From: Flavobacteriales bacterium UBA1494
Lineage (GTDB): Bacteria > Bacteroidota > Bacteroidia > Flavobacteriales_E > Vicingaceae
Length of the DNA stretch: 64,000 nt
Assembly: GCA_905182175.1 (NCBI GenBank)
Contig: CAJJAT010000009.1
Span: 107,607 to 171,606, forward strand
Direction of reading: 5' to 3'
A program made the position numbers and the translations under genes. Within the stretch, counting starts at the first letter, position 1; each line of letters opens with the position of its first letter. Under the pieces are notes generated by a model. The model was not told the origin of the DNA. It did no database searches and saw only the letters and a program-made list of their open reading frames with translations. This document shows, one piece after another, positions 43,562 through 53,950 of this stretch.

Positions 43562-46050
43562 TTGAAAAAGCTATGTCTGTCATTTCTGTTCTCGATTGCT
43601 TTTGTTTTATTTACTAGTGCGCATACTTCATCAATTTATGGTTTAGATTGCAACGGTGGGGCAGGCGGTCAAGGTCAGCTATTTTCTATTGATAGTAATT
43701 TTTCTGCTTTTTCTCCCGTGTAAGAGATGAACTACTTAGAGGGCTATTTAGGTCCCATTCGCAGAAAATTGTGCCAAGCAAATAATGGAAAGTATTTTGG
43801 ATTCAATTCCATATCTGATTGCAATAGGAGCATAATTTTCGAATATAATGAGACCACAAATGCATATAAAACGGTGTACATTTTTGACCGTGAGTAGTTT
43901 AAATCACTTATGGAACACATGGTTAAAGCAGCAAATGGAGAAATGTACGGAGTAGCAAATACCGGAGACAATAATCAGTTCGGAGTAATATTTAAGTTTA
44001 ACTCTCAAAATAGAGCAGTTAGTCCAACCCACTCCTTTGTACAGTCCAATCAGGATCCTAGAATAGCCCCGATTATTGCTTCGAACAATAACCTTTATGG
44101 TGCAACTTACGGAGGTTGGTCTCATACAGGAAATGGCTCTTTTGATGAGTACGATATTGCAAATAATACTTTCAGAGATATTTATTATTTTGACGAATCT
44201 ACAAATAATATAATGGGTTGGGAAAGAAGGGGTAAAACCCTTTGTTGGAGGGGCCATATAGTTGTATTTATGGTGTAAGAGACGGGTATAGCCCTTATTT
44301 TGGTAGGCTGTATAAGTACAACTACAATACAGACACTTTAACGAGAATTTATCAATTTGATACCTGGCAAGGAAATCGGCATACGGTTTATACTAATTTG
44401 ATGTTTGTAAATAATTCGCTTGACATAAGTGCAGGTTACACTAACTCTATCATGTATAAAATGAATGTGCTGTACGGTTCTGTTAGTATTGCAGCCAACC
44501 TTAATTTCAATAGCCCCTTACACGGAAGTTATCCGTTGGGAGAAATGTTTCTAAGTTCTTTGGGAAAAGTTTCCGGAACGTTGTTGAATAGAGGACCTAG
44601 TGGTGTTGGGTCTTCTTATATGTAAGATTCCAACTTGTCATCCATTACAATCAAGTCCCCATTTAGCAAACTGAATAGGATGTATAATCTCTTTGGCGGG
44701 CATATTTTTAAAAATGACTGTATTATATTAGGCTTTATCGGTAATCAACCTGAGCGCTCTAATTATTCCATTTATGTGAATAGGTGCATGCACGGGTTAG
44801 GTTCCGTTTATGAATTTAATTTGAATTCCGATCAGATACAAAGCAAACTGCAATTTGGCTCAAGTAACCTAGGCCATGTGCCAGCCAACAAGCTCATGCA
44901 TAATGGAAGCACAAAGTTGTACTGGGCGAATAGAAATGGGGGGAGTAATTTCGCAGGAACAATCGTGGAACACGATTTACCAACTGCTGCAACTGTCAAA
45001 TTGGTAGATGTGGATAGTAATTTTATTTACAACATAAAAAGTACAATCTTATTAAACCCAACTACCATTTTGGGAATAGGACAAAAAGACACAATAAAGA
45101 AGCTATTTGAATTTGATTTAGTCAGCAAAGTTTTTAAGCAGGTTCAAACGTTAAGTTATCCACCAAATTTATATACATTACAAAACTTCGGTTTTACTAA
45201 AGCAAGCAATAACAAGGTTTACTTCGTAGCACAGGCCGCAAAAATCTATGAATACAACCCTGTATCTAAATCTATAAGATTGGTATTTGATTTAAGCAAT
45301 ACATCGATCAACGGGTTTTCTGAAAACTTCGCCGAGCTTGGCAACAGTTTATTTGCTGCTTATGCTGGAGGCGTTTTTGAACTGAATTATATTACAGACT
45401 CAATTACTTATCATCCTTATAACATCCCTTTGTTTTCTATAGATTACTTTTCTCCACTTTCGGCTCATAGCAGCGGTAAGCTTTATAGGTTAGCTTTTAA
45501 CCAACATACCACTACGCCTTTTGTCAATCCAACTCATATTCTTGAAAATGGAAGTAAATTTAGTGAGAAAACTCAGATAGAAGATCACAAGGTTCAGTTG
45601 GGTGGTAACTTTACGGAAGCGTCCAATGGAAAATTTTATTTTCAAACTTCAACAGAGTATATTTATAGAAGAAATTTTGAAAATAGAACAAGATTGATTG
45701 AATATGATGCGGTTAACAATACACATAGGATTCTTAATTCACACAATAATATTTCCAATTGTGGTGCATTAAATAATTTTGTAATAATTAACTCTAATCT
45801 TGTTGGAGTAAAAGAATCAAATAAAGGGAATGTAAAAATTTATCCAAATCCTGAAAAGTCAACATTATATATTGATGGGGGAATAAAGTTGGACAACCTG
45901 CGGGTTTGGTCGGTAACTGGAAAATTGATTTTGACCGTAGAAGATGTTAAAGATGAAATAAATATTTCAGAACTACATAACGGAATTTACATGGTTGAGC
46001 TAATTTCAGGTCAAACCAGACAAGTACAACGTTTAGTTATTGCAAAATAG
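43562..46050 (+). pseudogene. Decayed T9SS-secreted propeller-like protein
   Basis: The frame from TTG 43562 reads as a signal peptide (LSFLFSIAFVLFTSA) and then repeated segments such as GEMYGVANTGDNNQFGVIFK and NNNLYGATYGG, like GloVer-type propeller repeats. Three in-frame stops (TAA 43721, TAG 43895, TAA 44623) and one frameshift near 44230 interrupt it. The last 471 codons (44635-46050) are open and end in a T9SS type A sorting domain (VKIYPNPEKSTLYIDG, then IYMVELISG near the end). The original start was probably ATG. No functional secreted product is expected. Confidence 0.8.
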
Positions 46051-46081
46051 TTGTAGTAGTTTGTCCTTTGCCAATGATTGA

Positions 46082-46195
46082 GAATTCGTAACTATTTTAT
46101 TTTTAAATGGAAACGGGCGAGTTTGTTATAGAAAGGCAGCTTTGATTAATTCTACTGAGATGATGGAAGTCTTAAAACTGATGGAGAAAAGATAG
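46082..46195 (+). pseudogene. Remnant of a duplicated thioredoxin-like gene 3' end
   Basis: A 37-residue reading frame ending at 46195 reads RKAALINSTEMMEVLKLME near its end. It aligns with RKTALINSTEMIEILKVVE at the C-terminus of the intact gene at 42800-43276, with high similarity at the DNA level. The preceding ILFLNGNGRVCY corresponds to the last strand of the fold. A stop closes the frame upstream. The rest of the copy is lost. Confidence 0.8.
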
Positions 46196-46235
46196 TAAAG
46201 TGGAGCACGCACTGTGCTCCACAAGAAAGGGTGTG

Positions 46236-47171
46236 TTAAAATCGAATGTCTACTCCTGGTAATGCTTCTTGAACTCTAGTTCTTTCTGCATCTGTAAGTG
46301 GATTTCCGCTTAGAATTAAGGTCTTTAAAGACTTTAACTTATGTAAGTTTTCGGGAAAACTACGGATGTCATTATTTGCTAAATTTAGTAGCTCAAGCTT
46401 TTTTAATCTGCATATTTTTGGAGAGATACTAGAAATTTTATTGTCGCTCAATAACAACGTTTTAATTTTTCTCAGTCGTGCAACATCTTCAGGAATTGAC
46501 GTTAAATTATTTTGATTAAAATTGACTGATTCTAGTCTTCTTAATTTAAAGACTGTTTTTGGAATCGACTCAAAATTATTTTGAGCAGCATTCAATAAAA
46601 CCAGAGATTTTAAGTTTTTAAAAGACGCTGGTAAGGTATTTAGTGCATTCTTTTCTAGTTCTAATGTATTCAGGGTTTTTAGCTTTCCCAATTCACTAGG
46701 CACATATTTTAAGTTGTTTTCAACCAAGTGAATAATTTTTATGGATTCTAAATCTCCAATTTCAATGGGCAGCACGGTAAACTTATTTTTTGATGCATTT
46801 AGCACTTCTAACTTTTTTAACTGACCAATTTCTTTTGGAAGTTCGTTGATTTTATTTTGTCGTATGTTTAACTCGGTCAATTCAGGGCAGTCAAAAATTT
46901 CAGCGTGTAGTTCGCTTAAACTGTTCTTCATTAAGTTCAAAAATTTAAGGTTTTGTAACTTATTTATTCCGAGTGGGACAGTTTGTAATTCTTTATTCCT
47001 GAGGTTTAATAGTTCAGCAGGTTCTGTTGCTTCCAACGCTTCTTCAACAGAGAAATAGAGGATCGCTTTGGGTTGGTCTCTAGCATAAATTGGGTCCTCC
47101 GCTTTTCTACTTTGTGCACTGTAAACTTGGGTAATAAAAAGCACGGTTAAAAGGAGTAAAATTTTTTTCAT
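46236..47171 (-). CDS. Secreted leucine-rich-repeat protein
   Basis: This 311-residue protein has a signal peptide (MKKILLLLTVLFITQVYSAQ) followed by about ten tandem 23-residue leucine-rich repeats (consensus LxxLxxLxLxxNxLxxLPxEIGxL) covering most of the length, of the small-GTPase-like/Scribble type common in Bacteroidota. It should be a curved binding scaffold in the periplasm or on the surface. There is no sorting domain. A strong terminator belonging to the upstream gene separates the two. Confidence 0.88.
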   Translation of the reverse strand: MKKILLLLTVLFITQVYSAQSRKAEDPIYARDQPKAILYFSVEEALEATEPAELLNLRNKELQTVPLGINKLQNLKFLNLMKNSLSELHAEIFDCPELTELNIRQNKINELPKEIGQLKKLEVLNASKNKFTVLPIEIGDLESIKIIHLVENNLKYVPSELGKLKTLNTLELEKNALNTLPASFKNLKSLVLLNAAQNNFESIPKTVFKLRRLESVNFNQNNLTSIPEDVARLRKIKTLLLSDNKISSISPKICRLKKLELLNLANNDIRSFPENLHKLKSLKTLILSGNPLTDAERTRVQEALPGVDIRF

Positions 47172-47195
47172 GTAGCTTGTTTTTAATTACGACAA

Positions 47196-47223
47196 AAGCA
47201 AGGTGAGTTCTCTCACCTTGCTT
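47196..47223 (-). terminator. Terminator of the PhoX-type gene
   Basis: On the minus strand AAGCAAGGTGAG pairs perfectly with CTCACCTTGCTT around a 4-nt loop, starting 22 bases after the stop codon and followed by a short T run. Confidence 0.82.
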
Positions 47224-47245
47224 CTTCGCAAATTAGAATGTTTGT

Positions 47246-50200
47246 TTACTTTACAATTAGCATTTTAGTTGCTATTTTATTCTCGCTTGTTAACTGCAGC
47301 ACATAGGTGCCTTTGCTTTTTCCGCTTAAATCAAGTAAATAGTTATTGTCAATGTTTCTCTGTTCTATTACTTTTTTGCCCATTAAGTTGTATACCAAAA
47401 TGTCAACTTGTTTGTCCGTTCCACTTACTGAAATAGTGGTTCTTCCATCAGTTGGATTTGGCGCTACAGTGATTGCTGTTTTTAAATCAAATGAACTTAA
47501 ACCAACAGAACCATAATTAACTGTTTGGACAATGGTGTCGCCTTCACAACCGCTTGCGTTCGTTTCCAAAACTTTCAAATCTGAGCTACCAATGGAGGCT
47601 GGCCATGTCACCTGAATTTGATTTGTTCCTTGACCGGAAATTACGTTTCCTAAACCGGCAGACCATAAGTAAGTTGAACCTGAAGTATTTGTTACAGTGT
47701 ATGTCTCAGTTGCTAACACTGCAGAATTAACATTCCCTGAAATTGCACTAGTGATAACCGCTGTAGTTGTTGCGCTATCCATTGCAGGTGCATTTATCAA
47801 GTAGTATTTGTTTGGATCCTCGTTGTAATCAAAAATTGAAACGTGATATGTTGTGTTCTGATTCAAGCCTTTAATAGTGATGTTTGAATCCAAGCCATCG
47901 TACACTACAAAGTTGTTTTGACCCAATTCATCTCCAATTTTAAAATTGTTGTCAGAAGAATACGTAAATCCATCTGCAGGTGTCGCATCTACCAAACTAT
48001 CTTGTTTTACAATTACTAAATGTCCTGATCCGGCTCCTGGGGTAAAGTTTAAATCAACAGAATCACAAGCATTGGTAGTGAAAATTAAATTAGTTGCTCC
48101 GGCCAATGGAGCATAGTTTCCTAAGTATTCTTTTCTTGCAATAACGACGGTGGTGCTTTTGCCCATATCTGCTCCATATCCTGATGCGTCTACTTGCACG
48201 GTACTGCTGTTGCTGCCTCTTGGGTGCTGAACAGATAAGAACATGAATTTGTAATCTGGGGTAAACGTCATTCCACAAGGTTCAGAACCTACAGGAAGTT
48301 TTGCAAATATGTCAACTCGAGGACTTGCTTGTGTGTGACTTGGTCCAACCATCCATACATGGTCTCTGCTGCCATCTTGCAAAACGTAAAGGTTGCCTAA
48401 ATCATCAAAGCAAAGATTGTCGTTTCCAGAAGCCCAAGGTTCTGAAACCACAGCTCCACCATAATTAATTAAATAATCTTGTCCACCAACAAACGTTTGA
48501 AATTGGTCGATGTTGGTAGTGCTTAAATCATTAAAGCTATATACTCGGTTAGAACCTTTTGCAGTAAAATAAATTTTACCATCTATGGTACCAATCTCAA
48601 CATCTTCAATGCCGTTAAACGTAGTTGCACCTAAACTAACTGCAAGTGAATTAGAGTTGTTTTGATCGGACTGTGTTGTGTTTGGAACGACAAGCCAAGT
48701 TCCTGTAGGAGATAGTGGCTCACCATTTGAAGATCTTCCACTATCAAGTTTTAACGCATACAGCGTACCTGAGGATAAGTCTGTTGGGTTGTTTGCAATA
48801 AACTTAAACAAACAGCCAGAACCTGCATCAACGCCTTCGTAAGCAGTAATGCTATCGTTTGCTACTACAATATTTTCATGATTCATTCTGCCCAACGCCC
48901 ATAGTTTTTCTTGCTTTCCTGGTGTTCCGTACTCTTTTACTTTTCGAGTAACTGGATCAATCTCTACTTGCCATCCTACATCCTGATAACCGTCAACGTT
49001 TGCATCGCCTGCGTTGCTGGTTTCTTCAGAAGAAATAAACGTTCCCCAAGGAGTAATTCCGCCGGAACAGTTTCTGGTGGTTGTTACTAAATCGGTATTG
49101 TAAAAATCTACCGCTTGCGAAGAATCTACCGTCCAAAGCTTCACTGTGCTATTGTACTGCAAGTCTAGAATTGAGACTCCTCCAGGGGTGTTTTCATGAT
49201 TAATTCCTAAAAACCCGTCTTCACTACTACCAATTCTTCCGATATAACCTGTAAAATCATTGTTGCCAGGGACAGTTGTCCGAACACCGGTGTTCGTGTA
49301 GGTATCACCTTGCTCAATTAACACTTGAAATGCATGTGTATTTGGAATTACAAAGTCAGGACCCTGAGCCGTAGGGAACAATGAGGCAAAGCAAGAGATA
49401 TGTTGATCGTTCGCCCCATTGCAAGCTTTTCTTGCATTTGGCTTTTCAGCAATTGCAAAGTCGAATGTTAAATCTGAACTAGAACTATCTCTTTGGTGTA
49501 GCTCTACTGCAACGATGTTATCGCCTTGCAAAAAGATGCTTTTTGAAACCGTAGTGCCGTAAAATAGCTGCTCATCTGCTCCGGAAATAATACTTGAGGC
49601 ATTTGTGCGGTAATTAACAGCTCCTGCTGGCATGTTTGAACGAATTACTTCCGTTCCATTAACGTAAACAATTGCTCCATCATCTCTTCTTAAGTTTAAG
49701 ATCAACGAATCGGCTAAGCCTGCTAAATTGGCAAAATTGAAACGTTTTCTGAAATAATACGTGATGTACTTGTTATTAACATCTGGACCGTAAGATAATG
49801 TAGTAGCAGAAATGTTAGCATAACCTAACGGAGAAGCTCCATATGCCCAACTTGTATCGTTGTAGTTCAAGTCTTTCCAAGTAGTAGCTCCTAAATCTGT
49901 TCCATTGTCGAAATAATTCCAGTCATCTCCACTAGAAACTGGATAAGAAGTAGTTGTTAAAGGAGGTAATTTACCTCTTACCTCCATGTCGAAACTTAAA
50001 TCTGAACTAGAAGTATCTTGCTGATGCAATTCAACGGAAATTACATTTAAGCCATTTACGAGGTTATTGTCGACAGTTGACCTGAAGTAAGTAGTTTCGG
50101 CTGCACCTCCTACGACAGAAGAGGCAAGTGTACCAAACCCTATTGTTCCGGCAGGCATGTTTTGTCTGAATATTTCAGAACCATTTAAATACACTACCGC

Positions 50201-51715
50201 TCCGTCATCTCTTAATACATCAAAAATTAATGAATCATACTGATTTACGTTGTTTGTGTTGAATGTATAACGTAAATAGGTAGTAACTTGCTTATTGCTG
50301 CTACTTGGACCAAAACTTAGCGTAGTAATTTCGTTTCCGTTGTTGTAGCCTAAAATCGCATCGCCAAACTCCCAAGTTGAGTCATTGTAATTGATAGCTG
50401 TCCAATTTGTAGCAGTTAAATCAATTCCCGTATCGTCAAACTTCCAAGAGTTTCCTTTGCTTATTGGGAAACTTCCGTTTACGTAAGTAGAAGGAGGAAT
50501 GTAAGTAACTACTAACCTTGGTGCTCCACTAACAGAACCGTTGTAAGATTCTGCTGTTCTTTTCCCTGCGTTTGAAGTATATCCGGGAATGGATAGTATA
50601 GAAGGATCAACTCCTGCAAAAGCCATTGCGTTTCCGCTAATCCACCCGGCTCTGTTCACCACAGCTTGTACTTGGCTTACTAGGCCAATGGTTTGTTGGT
50701 CAACTCCTGCAATACCAACAGTTGGCCAAGTTGGAATTAAATTTTGAATTGTTGGAGCTGCCATAAACGTTCTACCCGAAAGATTATTAGTAGTTGCTGC
50801 ATATTGAATCGCATTGTCTGTATCTTCAGCTGCCCAAGCAACATTTACTGTATCGGTAGAATTAGTTTCATCTACCTGAAACTGAATATGAGCGTCAGTT
50901 ATAACAGAACCATTAGGAATGTTTACGTTTTGAAAGCGCATTCCTATAATTTGCAGGGAACTGCCATCTGTAGTAAGCTCCAGATCGGAACTAGATAAAT
51001 CCATTGCTCCTGACTGAGCATCTTGTTCAGCATCGTCGTCTCCGGTAGTAATTGCAAATGTAGAAGTTACAGGTGCCGTGTAGTAGACCATAAGCTGCGC
51101 TGACTCTGCACCTGTTCCGTTATGTGCTTCAGCAGTTCGTTCGCCGACTCCAGTAATTAGGAAGGTAATTGGGTTTCCAGTAGCCCAATTTGGCCGGGTA
51201 ATAATTCTGCTTAGCAAAGTACTAAGGTCTGGAGTTTTTTGATCCGGTGTTGCTACTTGTCTTGTTCCCCATGCAGGAATGTTACTCCAAATTACGCTAT
51301 CGCTAGATTCTGTCCTTGAAGAAATATTGCTTGTCGCAGCAGTAAATGTTGGAGAGTTATCGGCATCTTCTACTTTAAATACAATTGTTGTTGCCCCTGA
51401 ATTTGTTTCATCAACAGTAAATTGAATGAAGGCAGAATCTATAATCGCATCTTTAGGCAGATTTAAGTTGGCGAAGCGCAAACCAATAAATTGATTGCCG
51501 TCGTTGCCATCCTCTACTAGTTCAATATCCGAACTTCCCAAATCCATTAGTCCGGGATTAGAAAGGGCATTTAAGCCTCGCTCCTCTGCATCGTCAGAGT
51601 CGGCTTGTATGCCTGTGGTTAAGCTTAAGTTAGATTGCGCATTGAGCTGGCCGAAGCAAGTCATAGCTGCAATTACTAAGGAAAACCGAGTTAAAAGGGT
51701 AAACTTGTTTTTCAT
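47246..51715 (-). CDS. Giant T9SS-secreted PhoX-type (DUF839) protein with duplicated accessory domains
   Basis: This 1489-residue protein has a signal peptide, two copies of a DNRLRE/CBM96-like beta domain (about 28-210 and 215-400, e.g. ADSDDAEERG and GDDDAEQDAQSG) and two copies of a jelly-roll-like domain (about 411-590 and 593-760, with DDGAVVYLNGSEIFRQNMP and DDGAIVYVNGTEVIRSNMP). A PhoX/DUF839 catalytic region follows (about 763-1197), then Fn3- and PKD-like domains, and a type A sorting domain (VAPNPTDGRTTISV) ending in MLIVK. PhoX enzymes are Ca/Fe alkaline phosphatases; the diagnostic CSGGITPWGTFISSEE is near residue 880 and HENTPGG precedes it. The phosphatase activity is inferred. 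Confidence 0.85.
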   Translation of the reverse strand: MKNKFTLLTRFSLVIAAMTCFGQLNAQSNLSLTTGIQADSDDAEERGLNALSNPGLMDLGSSDIELVEDGNDGNQFIGLRFANLNLPKDAIIDSAFIQFTVDETNSGATTIVFKVEDADNSPTFTAATSNISSRTESSDSVIWSNIPAWGTRQVATPDQKTPDLSTLLSRIITRPNWATGNPITFLITGVGERTAEAHNGTGAESAQLMVYYTAPVTSTFAITTGDDDAEQDAQSGAMDLSSSDLELTTDGSSLQIIGMRFQNVNIPNGSVITDAHIQFQVDETNSTDTVNVAWAAEDTDNAIQYAATTNNLSGRTFMAAPTIQNLIPTWPTVGIAGVDQQTIGLVSQVQAVVNRAGWISGNAMAFAGVDPSILSIPGYTSNAGKRTAESYNGSVSGAPRLVVTYIPPSTYVNGSFPISKGNSWKFDDTGIDLTATNWTAINYNDSTWEFGDAILGYNNGNEITTLSFGPSSSNKQVTTYLRYTFNTNNVNQYDSLIFDVLRDDGAVVYLNGSEIFRQNMPAGTIGFGTLASSVVGGAAETTYFRSTVDNNLVNGLNVISVELHQQDTSSSDLSFDMEVRGKLPPLTTTSYPVSSGDDWNYFDNGTDLGATTWKDLNYNDTSWAYGASPLGYANISATTLSYGPDVNNKYITYYFRKRFNFANLAGLADSLILNLRRDDGAIVYVNGTEVIRSNMPAGAVNYRTNASSIISGADEQLFYGTTVSKSIFLQGDNIVAVELHQRDSSSSDLTFDFAIAEKPNARKACNGANDQHISCFASLFPTAQGPDFVIPNTHAFQVLIEQGDTYTNTGVRTTVPGNNDFTGYIGRIGSSEDGFLGINHENTPGGVSILDLQYNSTVKLWTVDSSQAVDFYNTDLVTTTRNCSGGITPWGTFISSEETSNAGDANVDGYQDVGWQVEIDPVTRKVKEYGTPGKQEKLWALGRMNHENIVVANDSITAYEGVDAGSGCLFKFIANNPTDLSSGTLYALKLDSGRSSNGEPLSPTGTWLVVPNTTQSDQNNSNSLAVSLGATTFNGIEDVEIGTIDGKIYFTAKGSNRVYSFNDLSTTNIDQFQTFVGGQDYLINYGGAVVSEPWASGNDNLCFDDLGNLYVLQDGSRDHVWMVGPSHTQASPRVDIFAKLPVGSEPCGMTFTPDYKFMFLSVQHPRGSNSSTVQVDASGYGADMGKSTTVVIARKEYLGNYAPLAGATNLIFTTNACDSVDLNFTPGAGSGHLVIVKQDSLVDATPADGFTYSSDNNFKIGDELGQNNFVVYDGLDSNITIKGLNQNTTYHVSIFDYNEDPNKYYLINAPAMDSATTTAVITSAISGNVNSAVLATETYTVTNTSGSTYLWSAGLGNVISGQGTNQIQVTWPASIGSSDLKVLETNASGCEGDTIVQTVNYGSVGLSSFDLKTAITVAPNPTDGRTTISVSGTDKQVDILVYNLMGKKVIEQRNIDNNYLLDLSGKSKGTYVLQLTSENKIATKMLIVK

Positions 51716-52116
51716 GGTATTTTTAGTGTTTCTAGATTTTGTTATTTATATGATTCAAAACTAGAAATGACTTCTTTATACAATCTTAACTCAGACTTAC
51801 CATTGTTTTAAAAGAATGGCAAATGTGTGTTATGAATTTGAAAAAATAGTAACGAATTGGGAATGTAGATGTGATAAAAATGTGGTAAGTAACTGAATTA
51901 TAACAATGAGATTTATGTTAAGAGCGGGTTTTCAGCATAAAATAATAATGTAACCTAATTTATAACTGAGTAGATGCGTGAGGGATTGTATCATTTTTCA
52001 ATATATAAGGCACTCATTTTCGAACACTAAAAATAATTTTAGTGTTCGAATTGTGGCGATTTAATACATCGAATAGACAAAGAATCGAGAAAAATGAGCA
52101 AGAAATGGATACTTTT
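51716..52116. other. 401-bp region upstream of the PhoX-type gene
   Basis: There is no gene. A minus-strand -7-like element (TAGTTTTG, read on the minus strand at 51763-51756) lies about 41 bp upstream of the PhoX-type start, without a clear -33 partner. The left half is AT-rich, and a perfect hairpin occupies 52019-52050. Confidence 0.4.
52019..52050. repeat. Perfect 14-bp inverted repeat with 4-nt loop
   Basis: TTCGAACACTAAAA and its exact complement flank ATAA. It lies 67 bp after the VOC gene stop on the minus strand. There is no T tract on either side, so it may be a processing or stability hairpin, a weak terminator, or an operator. Confidence 0.6.
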
Positions 52117-52533
52117 CTATTTTGCAAAAACCTGACTCTTGTCTTTAAAGGCCTTAAATTCCAAAGCATTTCCCTCAGGGTCTAAGAAAAACATAGTGGC
52201 TTGTTCTCCAACTTGTCCTTTAAATCGAATGTAAGGTTCAATAATAAATTCAGCATTTTGATTCTTCATTTTAACAGCTAACTCTTCCCAAACTTCCCAA
52301 TCTAGAACAACGCCGAAGTGAGGAACAGGAACTGCTTTTCCATCTACCTTATTGGTAGGGGCAATTTTTTTTGAATGATTTTTGTCAATATGAATGACAA
52401 ATTGATGCCCAAAGAAATTAAAATCGACCCAATGGTCAGAACTACGACCTTCTTTGCAACTGAGTGTTTCACGGTAAAAAGTACGGCATGGTTCTAATGA
52501 GGTAACAGGAATGGCGAGGTGGAATGGATTCAT
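52117..52533 (-). CDS. VOC-family (glyoxalase/dioxygenase-like) protein
   Basis: This 138-residue protein has two beta-alpha-beta-beta-beta modules. Putative metal ligands are His5 in PFHLAIPV, a His in VPHFGVVL and the Glu in FFLDPEGNALEFKAF. The family includes glyoxalases, dioxygenases and resistance proteins; the sequence resembles the general VOC/glyoxalase-like group and the substrate is unknown. It appears monocistronic and is followed by a perfect hairpin. Confidence 0.88.
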   Translation of the reverse strand: MNPFHLAIPVTSLEPCRTFYRETLSCKEGRSSDHWVDFNFFGHQFVIHIDKNHSKKIAPTNKVDGKAVPVPHFGVVLDWEVWEELAVKMKNQNAEFIIEPYIRFKGQVGEQATMFFLDPEGNALEFKAFKDKSQVFAK

Positions 52534-52800
52534 ATTTTCAGTGGTTGTGAAAGAGAGTAAGGATTCAAAAAGGTTAGCGTAAAAATAGGGAATATGAAAA
52601 GCAGGGATATTAGTGGAGTGTTGTTTTAGTGGTCTTTTATTTCAAATACTCTTTTTAGCGCATGGTAGAGTTGCATTTCAATTAAATATGTTTCAAATGT
52701 TCAGTGGTATAAAGGTTGTTGCTGAATAAAAAAGTGCAACCTGTGCAATATAATAGCATTCAATTTTCAAAGAGTGCTTCCCTTGTTTTATAACAATTAG

Positions 52801-53091
52801 GTTAAACTTTCTATTTTACTTGACCCATTTAATTTATTTGATCGATTTAATTATACAAGAGCAGACTTTATTCGGAACAGCTTTAGACCTTTCGAAATTG
52901 GCCGTTTTGGGTTTGCCTTGTAGATTGTTTCTGACAAAGAACCAAAGACAGGTTGAATAGCGCAGAAACAACATATAAAAAGTAGAAAAAATAATGTAAT
53001 AACCTCAGAGGGGAAAGTTGAGAAACCTGATGACAAAAGAGTACCTGATGAGGTATTCTTATTAAATAGCAATGAGAATTGCGCATGTTGA
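52801..53091 (+). pseudogene. Remnant of an unrecognised protein gene
   Basis: One plus-strand frame reads coherently as protein through two stops. It begins after a stop at 52798, contains DPFNLFDRFNYTRADFIRNS and RPFEIGRFGFAL, meets TAG at 52921 and TGA at 52954, and continues through KPDDKRVPDEVFLLNSNENC to TGA at 53089. No start is visible and no family is recognised. Minus-strand frames here are probably shadows. Confidence 0.4.
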
Positions 53092-53193
53092 AGTATTAAT
53101 TCTATGTGAAAGGTTATTCATTAGGAGGCGTTTGTATGAATATTAGTTGATATAGAGTTGGTTTTATATACGTTTGGTGATTTGGTATATGAA

Positions 53194-53933
53194 ATGAAGT
53201 ATGTATTAGTTTTATTATTGACCATTGCCCAATTGTTTGTTTTCGCTCAAATAGAAAGTAAAAAGGTCAAAGAAGGGAAAAAAGACCAAAAGAAGTACAG
53301 AATTTTCTTTAGATTTGATTCAATAAATTTAGAAGAACAAAAAATAATGGGGTGAACTTTCATCTATATAGAAGGACAATTACAGCGCTGGTTTTGCCGA
53401 AGTCGGCACTAAAACAAGTATCAAATTCTACTGACAAAGAATAGCAACCTTGTATTCAGTTTTACAGGGTCAGAATATAGTTATAATGAACCTGGGTTGA
53501 TTGAGTTTGACGGCTTTTGTATAAACAGAAAGATATACGCCGAAAAACACAAGGTTAGCCTTTTACTTTTGGGTATAAATTCTCGGGAGGCTCTCAAATT
53601 AATAAAGGTTTCGTGAATCCATTCTTACGTTACAGTCGTATGATAGCGGGCAGAATAGAAGTTTCAGCAAATACAAGAAATGGATATAGTTTGTTAATGG
53701 TGTAGACCGAAAGTTCTCCAGCAAGTGGATTATGTTATGGAATTAATGGAGGGCTCGAGTTTTACATTAGTGAAAGGATAAACTTAAACTTTGATATTGT
53801 GATTGTTGGTTCGGCGTTTGATATAGAAGCAGAGTTTATTCTCACATCTACTAGAACAATAATGCTATTTCCTAATTATAGATTGCCTTTCTCTCCAATT
53901 AACATAGGGTCCTCCTCTGGGGTAACTTTCTAG
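53194..53933 (+). pseudogene. Decayed outer membrane beta-barrel protein
   Basis: A signal peptide (KYVLVLLLTIAQLFVFAQ) starts at ATG 53194. The frame stops at 53353-53355, then barrel-like strands continue in other frames (NLVFSFTGSEYSYNE, GFVNPFLRYSRMIAGR, CYGINGGLEFYISERINLNF). It ends at a TAG at 53931-53933 after a final amphipathic strand. The alternating pattern suggests a small 8-strand barrel. It is clearly broken by several frameshifts and stops. Confidence 0.65.
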
Positions 53934-53950
53934 TAGATCAGACATACAGG

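Noticed and set aside
52851..53086. Two overlapping minus-strand frames with hydrophobic stretches
   Set aside because: They are antisense to a plus-strand frame that reads more coherently as protein, and neither matches a family I know.
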